Positions 16,759-26,248 of a stretch of DNA of 64,000 nucleotides are shown here, piece by piece. Both the position numbers and the translations under genes were made by a program. The notes under the pieces were generated by a model. That model made no database searches. It was not told the origin of the DNA and worked only from the letters and a program-made list of their open reading frames with translations. Positions within the stretch are counted from its first letter, which is position 1. Each line of letters opens with the position of its first letter. This DNA is from Paraburkholderia solitsugae (GTDB taxonomy: Bacteria > Pseudomonadota > Gammaproteobacteria > Burkholderiales > Burkholderiaceae), in assembly GCF_013177695.1 (NCBI RefSeq), contig NZ_WOEY01000115.1:1-64000 (forward strand), in the 5' to 3' direction.

Positions 16759-17574
16759 ATGCCGCCCACCGTATTCATCGTCTCCGACGGTACCGGGATC
16801 ACTGCCGAAACCTTCGCGCATTCGATCCTCTCCCAGTTCGACCAGAAATTCCGCCTGGTTCGCGTGCCCTTCGTCGACTCGACGGAAAAAGCCTACGCCA
16901 CGCTAGAAAAGATCAACGAAGCGATCCAGCAGGACGGCCGTCGTCCGATCGTCTTTACGACGCTGGTGGACAGCGCGTCGAATCAGATCGTCAAGCGTTC
17001 GAATGCGCTCGTGCTGGACATGTTCCAGACCTTCGTCGAGCCGCTTGAACAGGAACTGGAGCTCAAGTCGAGCCACGCGATGGGCCGCGGCCACCAGAAC
17101 GCCGATACCGAGGAATACAAGAACCGGATCGAGGCGATCAACTTCTCGCTCGCCCACGACGACGGTCAATCGAACCGCAATCTGGCCGACGCCGACGTGA
17201 TTCTGGTCGGCGTGTCGCGCAGCGGCAAGACGCCAACGAGCCTGTATCTGGCAATGCAGTACGGTGTGAAGGCAGCCAACTATCCGCTGATTCCGGAAGA
17301 CTTCGAGCGTGGCAAGCTGCCTACGCCGCTCTTGGCGCATCGGCAGAAGATGTTTGGTTTGTCGATCGATCCGCAACGGCTGTCGGAGATCCGTAACGAG
17401 CGCCGGCCCGGCAGCAAGTACGCCGCGCCGGAAAATTGCCGCTATGAGATCAATGAGGCCGAAGCGATGATGCGGCGCGAAGGGGTCAAGTGGTTGTCGT
17501 CGACACATAAGTCGATCGAAGAGATCGCGACGACGATCCTGCAGGAGATCAAGCTGGACCGGCCGGCTTATTGA
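16759..17574 (+). CDS. ppsR: PEP synthase regulatory protein (DUF299 kinase/pyrophosphorylase)
   Basis: PpsR switches PEP synthase off by ADP-dependent phosphorylation of an active-site threonine and back on by phosphate-dependent removal. The 271-residue protein starts MPPTVFIVSDGTGITAETF, a hallmark of the family. It contains the P-loop-like VGVSRSGKTPTSLYLA and the KAANYPLIPEDF segment. I chose ATG at 16759 because it gives the family N-terminus. Two upstream in-frame ATGs (16687, 16711) would add unrelated residues. Its only plausible target lies next to it, in the opposite direction. Confidence 0.95.
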   Translation: MPPTVFIVSDGTGITAETFAHSILSQFDQKFRLVRVPFVDSTEKAYATLEKINEAIQQDGRRPIVFTTLVDSASNQIVKRSNALVLDMFQTFVEPLEQELELKSSHAMGRGHQNADTEEYKNRIEAINFSLAHDDGQSNRNLADADVILVGVSRSGKTPTSLYLAMQYGVKAANYPLIPEDFERGKLPTPLLAHRQKMFGLSIDPQRLSEIRNERRPGSKYAAPENCRYEINEAEAMMRREGVKWLSSTHKSIEEIATTILQEIKLDRPAY

Positions 17575-17650
17575 GCGTGGCCTGTTTTACCCACGCGCGT
17601 GGTGCTGAGGTGATCGCGGAGGTCGCCTCAGACCCGAAGTCAGTGCAAGG

Positions 17651-18517
17651 TCACGCGCGGCGCTGCTGGCGGCACTGTTCGAACACACAAACCGCCGCCG
17701 CGGCCGCCACGTTGAGCGATTCCATGCCGCCCGGCTGAGGAATCGTCACCCGCAAGGAAACCGCATCGCGCCAGGTCTGCGACACGCCCGCGCCTTCGTT
17801 GCCGAACACCCATGCGAGCGGTCCGCTCAGATCGCAGTCGTAGATCGCCTCGGCACCGTGCGAGTCCGTAATGACGACGGGCACGGTGAGGCGCTCGATC
17901 AACACCTGTGCTTCGACATCCTCGTGGATTTGCAACAGGAAATGCGCGCCCATGCCCGAGCGCAATACCTTCGACGACCACGCGTACGCGGTGCCCGGTG
18001 CGCAAAACACCTGCTGAATACCCGCGGCCGCCGCGCTGCGCAGAATTGACCCGACGTTGCCGGCATCCTGCACGCCATCGAGTACGAGGCAGGTTTCCCC
18101 GACCTTCTCCGGAAGCGGCGTAGCGAGCTTTTCAACCAGCAGCAGAATCCCGACACCGTGCACGACGTTCGACAACTGGCCGAACAACGCGTCGGGCAGC
18201 GTGACGATACGGTGCTCGTCGATGCGCGACACGATCGCCTGCGCTTCGTCGTGGCGCAGCGCACCCTCGGTCACGATGCACATTTCCGGCTGCCCGGCGA
18301 CGTCGAGATAGGCGCTTGCGAGATGGAATCCTTCGAGCAACGCCTGGCCGCTGCGACGCTGCTGATGCGTCGAGCCGGCCAATGCCTTGAGGCGCTTGTA
18401 GAGCGGATTGTCCCGCGAGGTGATGGCTTTCACAGGCAGCGAAGACAGAGAGAATGAGGAAAGAGTGGACGACGCGCCGGGCGACACATGACGCTCAGGC
18501 GCCGCTGCGTTCGCCAA
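17651..18517 (-). CDS. SpoU/TrmH-family RNA 2'-O-methyltransferase
   Basis: The protein shows the SPOUT motifs in order: NVGSILRSAAAAGI (motif 1), LAWVFGNEGAGVS (motif 2) and IPQPGGMESLNVAAAAAV (motif 3). An N-terminal substrate-binding domain (ITSRDNPLYKRLKALAGS) precedes them. It methylates ribose in tRNA or rRNA; the exact site cannot be told. The first ATG (18517) gives 288 residues and overlaps the end of rnhB by 23 bases. The family homology begins only at about residue 29, where a GTG at 18431-18433 is an alternative start. It is the last gene of the long leftward block. Confidence 0.88.
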   Translation of the reverse strand: MANAAAPERHVSPGASSTLSSFSLSSLPVKAITSRDNPLYKRLKALAGSTHQQRRSGQALLEGFHLASAYLDVAGQPEMCIVTEGALRHDEAQAIVSRIDEHRIVTLPDALFGQLSNVVHGVGILLLVEKLATPLPEKVGETCLVLDGVQDAGNVGSILRSAAAAGIQQVFCAPGTAYAWSSKVLRSGMGAHFLLQIHEDVEAQVLIERLTVPVVITDSHGAEAIYDCDLSGPLAWVFGNEGAGVSQTWRDAVSLRVTIPQPGGMESLNVAAAAAVCVFEQCRQQRRA

Positions 18518-19259
18518 AGGCGTCGTCGTCGAGCGTGGTGTCGGTAAGCGTTCCGGACACGACGATCACGTTGCCCGCCGGCAGCCGCTTCGAAGCCGCG
18601 CCGAACCGCTGATACGCTTCACGCACCGGCGCGAACGAGCGCCGATGATGCTCGCAGGGTCCATGTTCGCGCAGGGCCGCGAGATGCTGCGGCGTGCCGT
18701 AACCGGCATGCGCGTTAAAACCGTAGACCGGATAGGTTTGATGCAATTCGAGCAGCATCCGGTCGCGCGTGACCTTGGCGAGAATCGACGCCGCCGAAAT
18801 GCTCTTGACCAGTGCATCGCCGCCAATCACGGCTTCGCTGCGAATGCTCAGCGTCGGGCAGCGATTGCCGTCGATTTTCACGAGCGTCGGCACGACTGAG
18901 AGACCTTCGACCGCCCGCTTCATCGCCAGCATGGTGGCATGCAGAATGTTCAGCGTATCGATTTCTTCGACCGTCGCGGAGGCAATGCAGTAAGCCAGCG
19001 CCCGCTCGACGATCTTGTCGTACAGTTCATCGCGCTTTTTGGCGGTGAGCGCTTTCGAATCGTCGAGACCGCGAATCATCGGCTTCGACGGATCGAAAAT
19101 CACCGCCGCAGCAACCACCGGACCAGCCAGCGGCCCGCGCCCGGCTTCGTCGACGCCGCAGACGATGTCGTCCGCTGTTTCGAAGTCCAGACCGACCTGC
19201 CGCGCCGCCGCGCCTGCAACAGTCGCGGCCTTGCGGCGTGGTGCGCGCGCGGCGGTCAC
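18495..19259 (-). CDS. rnhB: Ribonuclease HII
   Basis: RNase HII removes ribonucleotides from DNA:RNA hybrids and misincorporated ribonucleotides. The conserved GVDEAGRGPLAGPVVAAAV (with the Asp-Glu pair), the DDSKALTAKKRDELYD segment and SAASILAKVTRDRML are present. A longer open frame reaches 19535. I chose GTG at 19257-19259, because it overlaps the lpxB stop as GTGA and gives a 254-residue protein of normal size. The gene follows lpxB and precedes the TrmH-like gene on the same transcript. Confidence 0.93.
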   Translation of the reverse strand: MTAARAPRRKAATVAGAAARQVGLDFETADDIVCGVDEAGRGPLAGPVVAAAVIFDPSKPMIRGLDDSKALTAKKRDELYDKIVERALAYCIASATVEEIDTLNILHATMLAMKRAVEGLSVVPTLVKIDGNRCPTLSIRSEAVIGGDALVKSISAASILAKVTRDRMLLELHQTYPVYGFNAHAGYGTPQHLAALREHGPCEHHRRSFAPVREAYQRFGAASKRLPAGNVIVVSGTLTDTTLDDDAFGERSGA

Positions 19260-20425
19260 GGCCGCGTCTTCCGATTTTCGATGACGCTCGCCACGACTTC
19301 CGCCGCACGCTGCGCGGTGTTCTGCTTCAGCACGTGATGCATCTCCGTGAAGATTTCCGTCAGCGTGCGCCGGTTGGCCTCGTCGCGCAACTGTTTCAGC
19401 GTGGCCTCGGCAAGCGCCTGCGGCGTCGCGAAGTGCTGCAGAATCTCGGGCACGACGAAACGCCCCGCCAGAATGTTCGGCAAGCCGACGTACGGCAGAT
19501 AGCCTTGGCGGCGCATGATCTGGCCGGTCAGCCAAGGCACCTTGTACGAGATCACCATCGGTTTTTTCAGCAACGCGGCTTCCAGTGTCACCGTGCCGCT
19601 CTTGACGAGGATCGCATCCGCCGCCGTCATCGCGATTTGCGACTGGCCGTCGGTGATGGTCAGTGCGAGACCGGGATGTGCATCGACCAGCGGCCGCAGC
19701 ATCTCGCGCAGTGCAGGCGTGGCCGCCGGCATCACGAAACGCAACCCAGGCTCCTGGTGCTGCATCATCTCCATCGCCGCAAAGAACGTTGGACCGATCA
19801 GATCGATCTCGGAGCGCCGGCTGCCCGGCAGCACCGCGATGATCGGACCGCTTTCAGCGAGGCCGAGTGTGCGTCGCGCGCCGAGCGTATCGGGCTCGAG
19901 CGGGATCTCGTCAGCGAGCGGATGGCCCACGTAGGACGCCGCGACGCCGGCCTTTTCCAGCAGCGCCGTTTCGAACGGGAACACGCACAGCATGTGGTCG
20001 ACCGCCTTGGCGATCTTCTTGATGCGCCCGCCCCGCCACGCCCAGATGGACGGACAGACGAAGTGAACGGTCGGAATGCCAGCCTCGCGCAACGGATGCT
20101 CGAGGCCGAAGTTGAAATCGGGTGCATCCACACCGATGAACACCGACGGCGGCTCAGCCAGCAGTTGGCGCTTCAGTTCGTTGCGGATGCCGAGGATCCC
20201 GGGAATATGCCGCAGTACTTCGACATAGCCGCGCACCGTGAGCTTTTCCATCGGCCAGTGGGCGTCGAAGCCCGTGGCGATCATGCGTGGGCCGCCGATC
20301 CCATAGTACTGGGTGGTGGCAGGCAGATGGCTCGCGAGGCCGTCAAGCAGCGACGCCGCCAGCAGGTCGCCGGACGGCTCGCCAGCGACCATCGCCACGC
20401 GTAGCGGACTTGGGTTCAGGGCCAT
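19256..20425 (-). CDS. lpxB: Lipid-A-disaccharide synthase
   Basis: LpxB joins UDP-diacylglucosamine and lipid X into the lipid A disaccharide at the inner face of the inner membrane. The 389-residue GT19 protein shows VAMVAGEPSGDLLAASLLDGL near the N-terminus, FVCPSIWAWRGGRIKKIAK, LPGSRRSEI and KSGTVTLEAALLKKPMVISYK. It starts 3 bases after the lpxA stop and its own stop overlaps the rnhB start, so translation is tightly coupled. Confidence 0.97.
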   Translation of the reverse strand: MALNPSPLRVAMVAGEPSGDLLAASLLDGLASHLPATTQYYGIGGPRMIATGFDAHWPMEKLTVRGYVEVLRHIPGILGIRNELKRQLLAEPPSVFIGVDAPDFNFGLEHPLREAGIPTVHFVCPSIWAWRGGRIKKIAKAVDHMLCVFPFETALLEKAGVAASYVGHPLADEIPLEPDTLGARRTLGLAESGPIIAVLPGSRRSEIDLIGPTFFAAMEMMQHQEPGLRFVMPAATPALREMLRPLVDAHPGLALTITDGQSQIAMTAADAILVKSGTVTLEAALLKKPMVISYKVPWLTGQIMRRQGYLPYVGLPNILAGRFVVPEILQHFATPQALAEATLKQLRDEANRRTLTEIFTEMHHVLKQNTAQRAAEVVASVIENRKTRP

Positions 20426-20428
20426 CGC

Positions 20429-21217
20429 TTAGCGGATGATGCCGCGTTGCGACGCTTCGACAAACGCGAGCAGCGTTTGTACCGGCTCATCGCCATCGCC
20501 ACCCGCGGACGCGAGGTCGCGCAACTGCACCTTCGCTTCTTCCAGCGACAGGCCGTTCTTGTACAGCAGGCGGTACGCTGAGCGCAGCGCCGAGATCGCA
20601 TCCGCCGAAAAACCGCGGCGGCGCAGACCTTCGACATTGATACCGTGCGGCTCGGCCTTGTTGCCCGCGGCAATCACGAACGGCGGGACGTCCTGCACGA
20701 GCGCCGAAGCGCCACCCAGCATCGAATGCGCGCCGATCCGCACGAACTGATGCACGCCCGACATGCCGCCGATGATCGCGTGGTCGCCGATCGTCACGTG
20801 GCCTGCCATCTGCGCATTGCTCGACAGAATGACGTTGTTGCCGACGTGGCAGTCGTGCCCAATGTGCACGTAGGCCATGATCCAGTTATCGTCACCCAGC
20901 GTGGTGACGCCCGCGTCCTGCACCGTGCCGGTGTGGATCGTGGTGAACTCACGGATCGTGTTGCGATTGCCGATCACGAGCCGGGTCGGCTCGTCCTTGT
21001 ACTTCATATCCTGCGGACGGCCGCCGACCGATGCGTAGTGGCCGATCCGGTTGTCTTCGCCGAGCGTGGTGTGACCTTCGATCACGCTGTGCGAACCGAC
21101 CGTGGTCCGTGCGCCGATCGTCACGTGTGCGCCGATGACGGCATACGGTCCGATTTCGACGGATTCGTCGAGTTGCGCGCCCGGTTCGACGATCGCAGTG
21201 GGATGAATCCTGCTCAT
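20429..21217 (-). CDS. lpxA: UDP-N-acetylglucosamine acyltransferase
   Basis: LpxA transfers a 3-hydroxyacyl chain from ACP to UDP-GlcNAc, the first step of lipid A synthesis. The 262 residues open MSRIHPTAIVEPGAQLDESVEIGPYAVI, a left-handed beta helix of hexapeptide repeats. The catalytic His lies in IMAYVHIGHDCHVGNN, and the helix is followed by the C-terminal alpha-helical domain (GFSADAISALRSAYRLLYK). It lies between fabZ and lpxB in the conserved order. A short palindrome, GGCTTAC-G-GTAAGCC (21281-21295), sits in the gap upstream. Confidence 0.98.
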   Translation of the reverse strand: MSRIHPTAIVEPGAQLDESVEIGPYAVIGAHVTIGARTTVGSHSVIEGHTTLGEDNRIGHYASVGGRPQDMKYKDEPTRLVIGNRNTIREFTTIHTGTVQDAGVTTLGDDNWIMAYVHIGHDCHVGNNVILSSNAQMAGHVTIGDHAIIGGMSGVHQFVRIGAHSMLGGASALVQDVPPFVIAAGNKAEPHGINVEGLRRRGFSADAISALRSAYRLLYKNGLSLEEAKVQLRDLASAGGDGDEPVQTLLAFVEASQRGIIR

Positions 21218-21318
21218 GCGTCCTCGCTTCTGATTCTGATTCTGTTGCGTTGTGTGGATGGGCGTAGCCGGAGCTTGCAGGGCTTACGGTAAGCCGCTAA
21301 CTGCCCGGACACCGATCT

Positions 21319-21783
21319 TTAAGCGTCTTTGTCCGTGTGCCGCACCGCGCACATCAGGTCGGCTTCCGCCGCCACGACACCATCCACTTCGGCGCGCGCC
21401 TTGAACTTCCAGATGCCGCGCATATGACGCTCGAACGTGCAATTCAGGATCAGCTGATCGCCCGGTTCCACCACGCGCTTGAAGCGCGCATTGTCGATAC
21501 CCACGAACAGATACAGCGTGTTCGACGGATCGCTCGGCTCTTCCGAAAACGTCAGCAGGGCCGCCGTTTGCGCGAGCGCTTCGAGAATCAGCACGCCGGG
21601 CATCACCGGACGGGTCGGAAAGTGACCCTGGAAATACGGCTCATTGATCGACACGTTCTTCAACGCTTTGATGCTCTTGTGCGGCTCGAGTTCGAGCACC
21701 CGGTCGACTAGCAGGATCGGGTAACGATGCGGCAGCAGCGTGAGAATCTTATGAATGTCGAGATTGATTTTTTCGGTGCTCAT
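21319..21783 (-). CDS. fabZ: 3-hydroxyacyl-[ACP] dehydratase
   Basis: FabZ dehydrates 3-hydroxyacyl-ACP in fatty acid elongation and competes with LpxA/LpxD for the same substrate, which may explain its place among lpx genes. The 154-residue hot-dog fold carries the catalytic His54 in YFQGHFPTRPVMPG and Glu68 in LILEALAQ. The start is taken at ATG 21781-21783 (MSTEKINLDI); a GTG five codons upstream is possible. The 236-base gap to lpxD upstream holds no gene, only three scattered GCCGGTTG copies. Confidence 0.97.
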   Translation of the reverse strand: MSTEKINLDIHKILTLLPHRYPILLVDRVLELEPHKSIKALKNVSINEPYFQGHFPTRPVMPGVLILEALAQTAALLTFSEEPSDPSNTLYLFVGIDNARFKRVVEPGDQLILNCTFERHMRGIWKFKARAEVDGVVAAEADLMCAVRHTDKDA

Positions 21784-22019
21784 GGTGTTTCTACTCACGC
21801 ATTAACTGCGCGATGATGACTGCGGATGCTGGTGCAGGTGGGTTGGTAACGCGTGCTGCCGGCGCTTGCCTGGACCCGGCGGCCGTGCCACCCGGTCACG
21901 GCAACCGACTTTGCTTCTGATGCTTGCCCGCTATTTTACGCGGTGCCAGCCGGTTGCCCTACCTCGCCGGTTGGCCCCCGAGCTGTTCTGCCGGTTGGCC
22001 TGCGAGTTTTTCAGATTTC

Positions 22020-23123
22020 TCAGGCTTTGTCGCCTGCGGAATTGCTTGCTGCGTTGGCCGGTTTGTCCGCCGACGTGGCATGCTCGAGCGCCCTGATACG
22101 GTCGCGGAGTTTGTCGATGTTACGCAGCAAAGCGGCGCTCTTGTTCCAGTCCGCGTGATTCACTGCCGGGAACGCGCTGGTGTACATGCCGGGCTTCAAC
22201 AACGATTTCGACACGCCCGACTTCGCCGTGACGATCACATAGTCAGCCAGCGTCACATGACCGGCAATCCCGACCGCGCCGCCAATCATGCAATGACGGC
22301 CAATCGTGGTGCTGCCCGCAATGCCCGCGCAACCGGCAATCACCGTATAGGCGCCGACCTTGCAGTTGTGGCCAATCTGCACGAGGTTGTCGATCTTCAC
22401 GCACTCTTCGACGATCGTATCGGCCATGGCGCCACGGTCGATCGTGGTGTTCGCACCGATTTCGACGTCTGCCGCGATCGACACGCCGCCAACCTGCGGA
22501 ATTTTCACCCAACTGCCGGTACGCGCATCGCCTTCGCCCACGAAATCCGGCGCGAAGCCAAAACCGTCCGAACCGATCACCGCGCCCGCGTGCACGATCA
22601 CGCGCTCGCCGAGCTTGCAGCCGTAGTACACCGCGACATTCGGATACAGATGCGAGCCCGCGCCGATCCGCGTACCGCGGCCGATCACCACGTTGGCATC
22701 CAGGCGCACGTTTTCGCCGATCACCGCGCCCGCTTCCACCGTGACGTGCGGACCGATTACCGCGCTCGCGGCGATCTGGGCCGACGGGTCGATCGTCGCA
22801 CTCGGGTGCACACCAGGCACGGCCTTGGGCGCTGCCATGTCGATGAAAGTCTGCGCGACGCGCGCGAAGTAAGCGTACGGATTCGGCGTGACGATGAAGT
22901 TACGATTTTCGGGGGAACCGAGCTTCGCGAGGTCGTCGGCGTTGATTAACACCGCGCCCGCACGGGTCGTTTCGACCTGCGACAGATACTTCGGATTGGC
23001 GAGGAACGCCAGCTGGTCCGGGCCTGCCTGGTCGAGCGGCGCCAGACTGCCGACGCGTTGCGAACCCTCTCCGACTACTTCACCGCCGAACCGTTGGACG
23101 ATGTCCTCGAGCGTAAATGCCAT
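22020..23123 (-). CDS. lpxD: UDP-3-O-(3-hydroxyacyl)glucosamine N-acyltransferase
   Basis: LpxD adds the second, N-linked hydroxyacyl chain in lipid A synthesis. The 367-residue protein has the N-terminal uridine-binding domain (MAFTLEDIVQRFGGEVVG, FIVTPNPYAYFARVAQ). A hexapeptide-repeat beta helix follows, with the catalytic His in the NLVQIGHNCKVG coil, and the protein ends in a C-terminal helix. The C-terminus (ATSADKPANAASNSAGDKA) is a polar low-complexity tail. It follows ompH on the same strand after 131 bases. Confidence 0.97.
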   Translation of the reverse strand: MAFTLEDIVQRFGGEVVGEGSQRVGSLAPLDQAGPDQLAFLANPKYLSQVETTRAGAVLINADDLAKLGSPENRNFIVTPNPYAYFARVAQTFIDMAAPKAVPGVHPSATIDPSAQIAASAVIGPHVTVEAGAVIGENVRLDANVVIGRGTRIGAGSHLYPNVAVYYGCKLGERVIVHAGAVIGSDGFGFAPDFVGEGDARTGSWVKIPQVGGVSIAADVEIGANTTIDRGAMADTIVEECVKIDNLVQIGHNCKVGAYTVIAGCAGIAGSTTIGRHCMIGGAVGIAGHVTLADYVIVTAKSGVSKSLLKPGMYTSAFPAVNHADWNKSAALLRNIDKLRDRIRALEHATSADKPANAASNSAGDKA

Positions 23124-23254
23124 GCCTATCCTGTCTCCTGCAAAATCAATCCAACTTGTCAGCGCTACAACACCGTGCTGCGAACCGGCCTACGCTCCCC
23201 GGTGGCCGGCAATCCGGCGACTGGAAATCCGCTGGGCAGCGACCCAGCGCGCGT

Positions 23255-23773
23255 TCAGTTGCCCGAGGCCGCGAGAGCCTTGAGCACCTGATCGGTAATA
23301 TCGATGCGCGGGCTCACATACACCGCTTCCTGAACGATCAGGTCGTAGTGCTGCTGCTCGGCGATCTGCTTGATCACCTTGTTAGCCCGGTCCAGCACGG
23401 CCGCCAGTTCTTCATTACGGCGCTGGTTCAGGTCTTCCCGAAACTCGCGTTGCTTGCGCTGGAAGTCCGTATCCAGCTGCGACAGATCGCGCTGCTTCTG
23501 TGCGCGATCGGTGGCCGACATCGACGCGCCGTTCTTGTCGAGCGAGTCGGACATCGACTTCAGCTTCTGTGCCATGTCGGCCAGATCCTTGTCGCGCTTG
23601 GCGAACTCGGCCTCGAGCTTGACCTGGGCAGCCTTCGCGGCAGCCGATTCGCGCAGGATACGGTCCGAATTCACCGCAGCGATCCTGGCTTCCTGCGCGT
23701 GCGCCGTCCCGGCGAGGCCGACTCCCAGCGTCACTGCCAGCGCCATCGCACACGCCACACGTTTCGAAAACAT
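23255..23773 (-). CDS. ompH: OmpH/Skp periplasmic chaperone
   Basis: Skp-type proteins are periplasmic trimers that hold unfolded outer-membrane proteins on their way to the BAM complex. The product has a signal peptide (MFSKRVACAMALAVTLGVGLA, cut near AHAQEA) and then a long charged coiled coil, from about residue 45 to 110. The start is ambiguous between ATG at 23773 and an in-frame ATG at 23791, which adds MTLLTG. Neither has an ideal Shine-Dalgarno site. It is directly downstream of bamA, as in most proteobacteria. Confidence 0.93.
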   Translation of the reverse strand: MFSKRVACAMALAVTLGVGLAGTAHAQEARIAAVNSDRILRESAAAKAAQVKLEAEFAKRDKDLADMAQKLKSMSDSLDKNGASMSATDRAQKQRDLSQLDTDFQRKQREFREDLNQRRNEELAAVLDRANKVIKQIAEQQHYDLIVQEAVYVSPRIDITDQVLKALAASGN

Positions 23774-23877
23774 ACCGGTTAGCAAAGTCATCCTCTCGAT
23801 ACTGTAGTTTGGCCGGGCCCGCCGGGAGCCGCCCGTGTTGGCCGAGGCCACCCGCCGCCGGTTCACCGCCCGCCGGA

Positions 23878-26181
23878 TCAGAATGCCGTCCCGATCTGGA
23901 ACTGGAACTTCTGATACTGGTCGCCGGTGTGCTTCGTGAGCGGGAAACCCAAGCTGAGCTTGAGCGGGCCGATCGGCGAAATCCACGCGAGACCCACACC
24001 ATAGCCGTAACGCAGGCCGTTCGCGCCGACGCTGTTGCCTTCCGTACCCCAGACGTTACCGCCGTCGAGGAACGTGAAGACACGCAACGTGCGGTCGTAG
24101 CCCGTACCCGGCAGCGGGAACGTCAATTCGATGTTACCCACCAGCAGCTTCGAGCCGCCGATCGGGTCGTTCGTCTTCGCGTCGCGCGGACCCAGCGAGC
24201 TCGGCTCGTAGCCCCGCACCGAACCGATACCGCCCGCGTAGTAATTCTTGAAAATCGGGTATGGCTTGCCGCCAAGGCCGTTACCGTAACCGCCCTGGAA
24301 GTTGAAGCCCAGCACGAAGCCGCGCGCAAACGAATAATAGTACTGCGCGTTGATGTCGGCCTTGTAGTACTGCGTGCCGCCGAGCGGCGTGCCGTATTCG
24401 GCGTTCGCCTGTGTGAAGTAGCCGCGGCTCGGCACCAGCGCGCTGTCGCGCGCGTCGCGTGACCAGCCCACCGTGATCGGCACGTTGTTCGACACACGGC
24501 CGAACTCGTTCACGTAGTCGATATAGCTTTGCGGCGTGTTCGCGTCGATGTCCAGCTGGTTCTGCTCGAGGCCGGCACCGAAGTACACCGTGTCGACTTC
24601 GGAGAACGGAATACCGAACTTCAGGTCGCCACCGATCGTGACGATCTTGAAGCTCGAATCCGTCGAGTAGTACAGCGGCTGGTACGTACGGTAGTAGACG
24701 TCGGTAATCCGCTTGATGCCGTCGACCGTGAAGTACGGGTCGACCTGCGTGACCGTCAGGGTACGGTACGTCTTGGCGGTATTCACGTTGACCGAGAGAC
24801 TCGTACCCGAACCGAACACGTTGTCCTGCGACACGCCCGCGGAGAGCACCACCTTGTCGGTCGACGAGAAGCCCGCACCCAGCGTGATCGCACCGGTCGG
24901 CTTTTCGGCCACCTTGACATCCACATCGACCTGGTCCGGCGTGCCTTCGACAGGCACCGTGGTCACGTCGACATCCGTAAAGTAGCCGAGACGGTTGATC
25001 CGGTCTTTCGACAACGCGAGGCGGTTCGAATCGAACCACGAGCTTTCGAGCTGGCGCATTTCGCGGCGCACCACTTCGTCACGCGTGCGCGTGTTGCCGA
25101 CCACGTTGATGCGGCGCACGTACACGCGGCGGCTCGGGTCCACTTGCAGCGTCAGGTCGACCTTGTGGTGTTCCTGATCGATCTGCGGCTGCGCGTTGAC
25201 GGTGGCGAACGCATAACCATATTCGCCGAGCTTGTCGACGATCGCCTTGGTGGTGGCTTGCAGCTTTTCAGCCGAGAACCGGTCACCCGGTTTGATCTTG
25301 ATGAGCTTGGCCAGCTCCGGCTCGCGGTCGAGCAGGTTACCGGCCAGCTTGATGCTGTTGATCGTGTACGGCTCGCCTTCGTGCAGCGTGACCGTCAGAT
25401 ACATGTCCTTCTTGTCCGGCGTGATCGACACCTGGGTCGACTCGATGTTGAACTCGAGGTAGCCGCGATTCAGGTAATACGAGCGGACGTTTTCGAGGTC
25501 GCCGGTGAGCTTGTCTTTCGCGTACAGGTCGTTCTTCGTGTACCACGAGAACCAGTTCGGCGTGGACAACTGCATTTCGTCGCGCAGCGTACCCGTGCTG
25601 AACGCCTTGTTGCCGATGAAGTTGATCTGGCGGATCTTCGCGCTCGGACCTTCAGCCACCGAGAACAGCACCGACACGCGGTTGCGGTCGATCGGCGTGA
25701 TCGTGGTGGTCACTTCGGCGGCATAGTAGCCGCGCGTCAGATACTGGCGCTTCAGTTCCTGCTCGGCCTTGTCGACGAGTGCCTTGTCGTAATAACGGCC
25801 TTGCGACAAACCGACCGCGCGCAGCGCCTTCGTCAGGTTGTCCTTGTCGAACTCGTGAATGCCGGCGAAGTCGATCGTGCCGATGGCCGGGCGTTCCAGC
25901 ACTTGCACGATGACGACATTGCCTTCTGTCGCGATCTTGACGTCGTTGAAGAAGCCCGTGGCGTACAGCGCACGAATGGCTTCAGAAGCCTTGTCGTCGC
26001 TAAAGGTATCGCCTTGCTTGATAGGCAGGTACGCGAACACGGTACCGGGTTCGACGCGTTGCAATCCCTCGATCCGGATGTCTTGCACCACGAAGGGCGT
26101 CGTTGCGTGAGCAACCAGCCCATGCGCGGCGAATGCCGCGGCTATAACCGTCTTTGGAACAAAGCGATGAGGTTTAAACAA
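23878..26181 (-). CDS. bamA: Outer membrane protein assembly factor BamA
   Basis: BamA is the core of the machine that folds beta-barrel proteins into the outer membrane. The 767-residue protein has a signal peptide (ending near LVAHATT), five POTRA repeats over about residues 28-425 and a C-terminal 16-strand Omp85 barrel that includes GYEPSSLGPRD (the VRGY/F-type motif, here RGYE). It ends in Phe as expected for a barrel protein. It lies between rseP and ompH. The 67 bases from rseP suggest the same transcript. Confidence 0.98.
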   Translation of the reverse strand: MFKPHRFVPKTVIAAAFAAHGLVAHATTPFVVQDIRIEGLQRVEPGTVFAYLPIKQGDTFSDDKASEAIRALYATGFFNDVKIATEGNVVIVQVLERPAIGTIDFAGIHEFDKDNLTKALRAVGLSQGRYYDKALVDKAEQELKRQYLTRGYYAAEVTTTITPIDRNRVSVLFSVAEGPSAKIRQINFIGNKAFSTGTLRDEMQLSTPNWFSWYTKNDLYAKDKLTGDLENVRSYYLNRGYLEFNIESTQVSITPDKKDMYLTVTLHEGEPYTINSIKLAGNLLDREPELAKLIKIKPGDRFSAEKLQATTKAIVDKLGEYGYAFATVNAQPQIDQEHHKVDLTLQVDPSRRVYVRRINVVGNTRTRDEVVRREMRQLESSWFDSNRLALSKDRINRLGYFTDVDVTTVPVEGTPDQVDVDVKVAEKPTGAITLGAGFSSTDKVVLSAGVSQDNVFGSGTSLSVNVNTAKTYRTLTVTQVDPYFTVDGIKRITDVYYRTYQPLYYSTDSSFKIVTIGGDLKFGIPFSEVDTVYFGAGLEQNQLDIDANTPQSYIDYVNEFGRVSNNVPITVGWSRDARDSALVPSRGYFTQANAEYGTPLGGTQYYKADINAQYYYSFARGFVLGFNFQGGYGNGLGGKPYPIFKNYYAGGIGSVRGYEPSSLGPRDAKTNDPIGGSKLLVGNIELTFPLPGTGYDRTLRVFTFLDGGNVWGTEGNSVGANGLRYGYGVGLAWISPIGPLKLSLGFPLTKHTGDQYQKFQFQIGTAF

Positions 26182-26248
26182 CGTGCTTCCCCAGTGTGTA
26201 TAGCTGCATCAGGTCAGACGGTCGCCATCGTGAACGCCGCCAGACACT

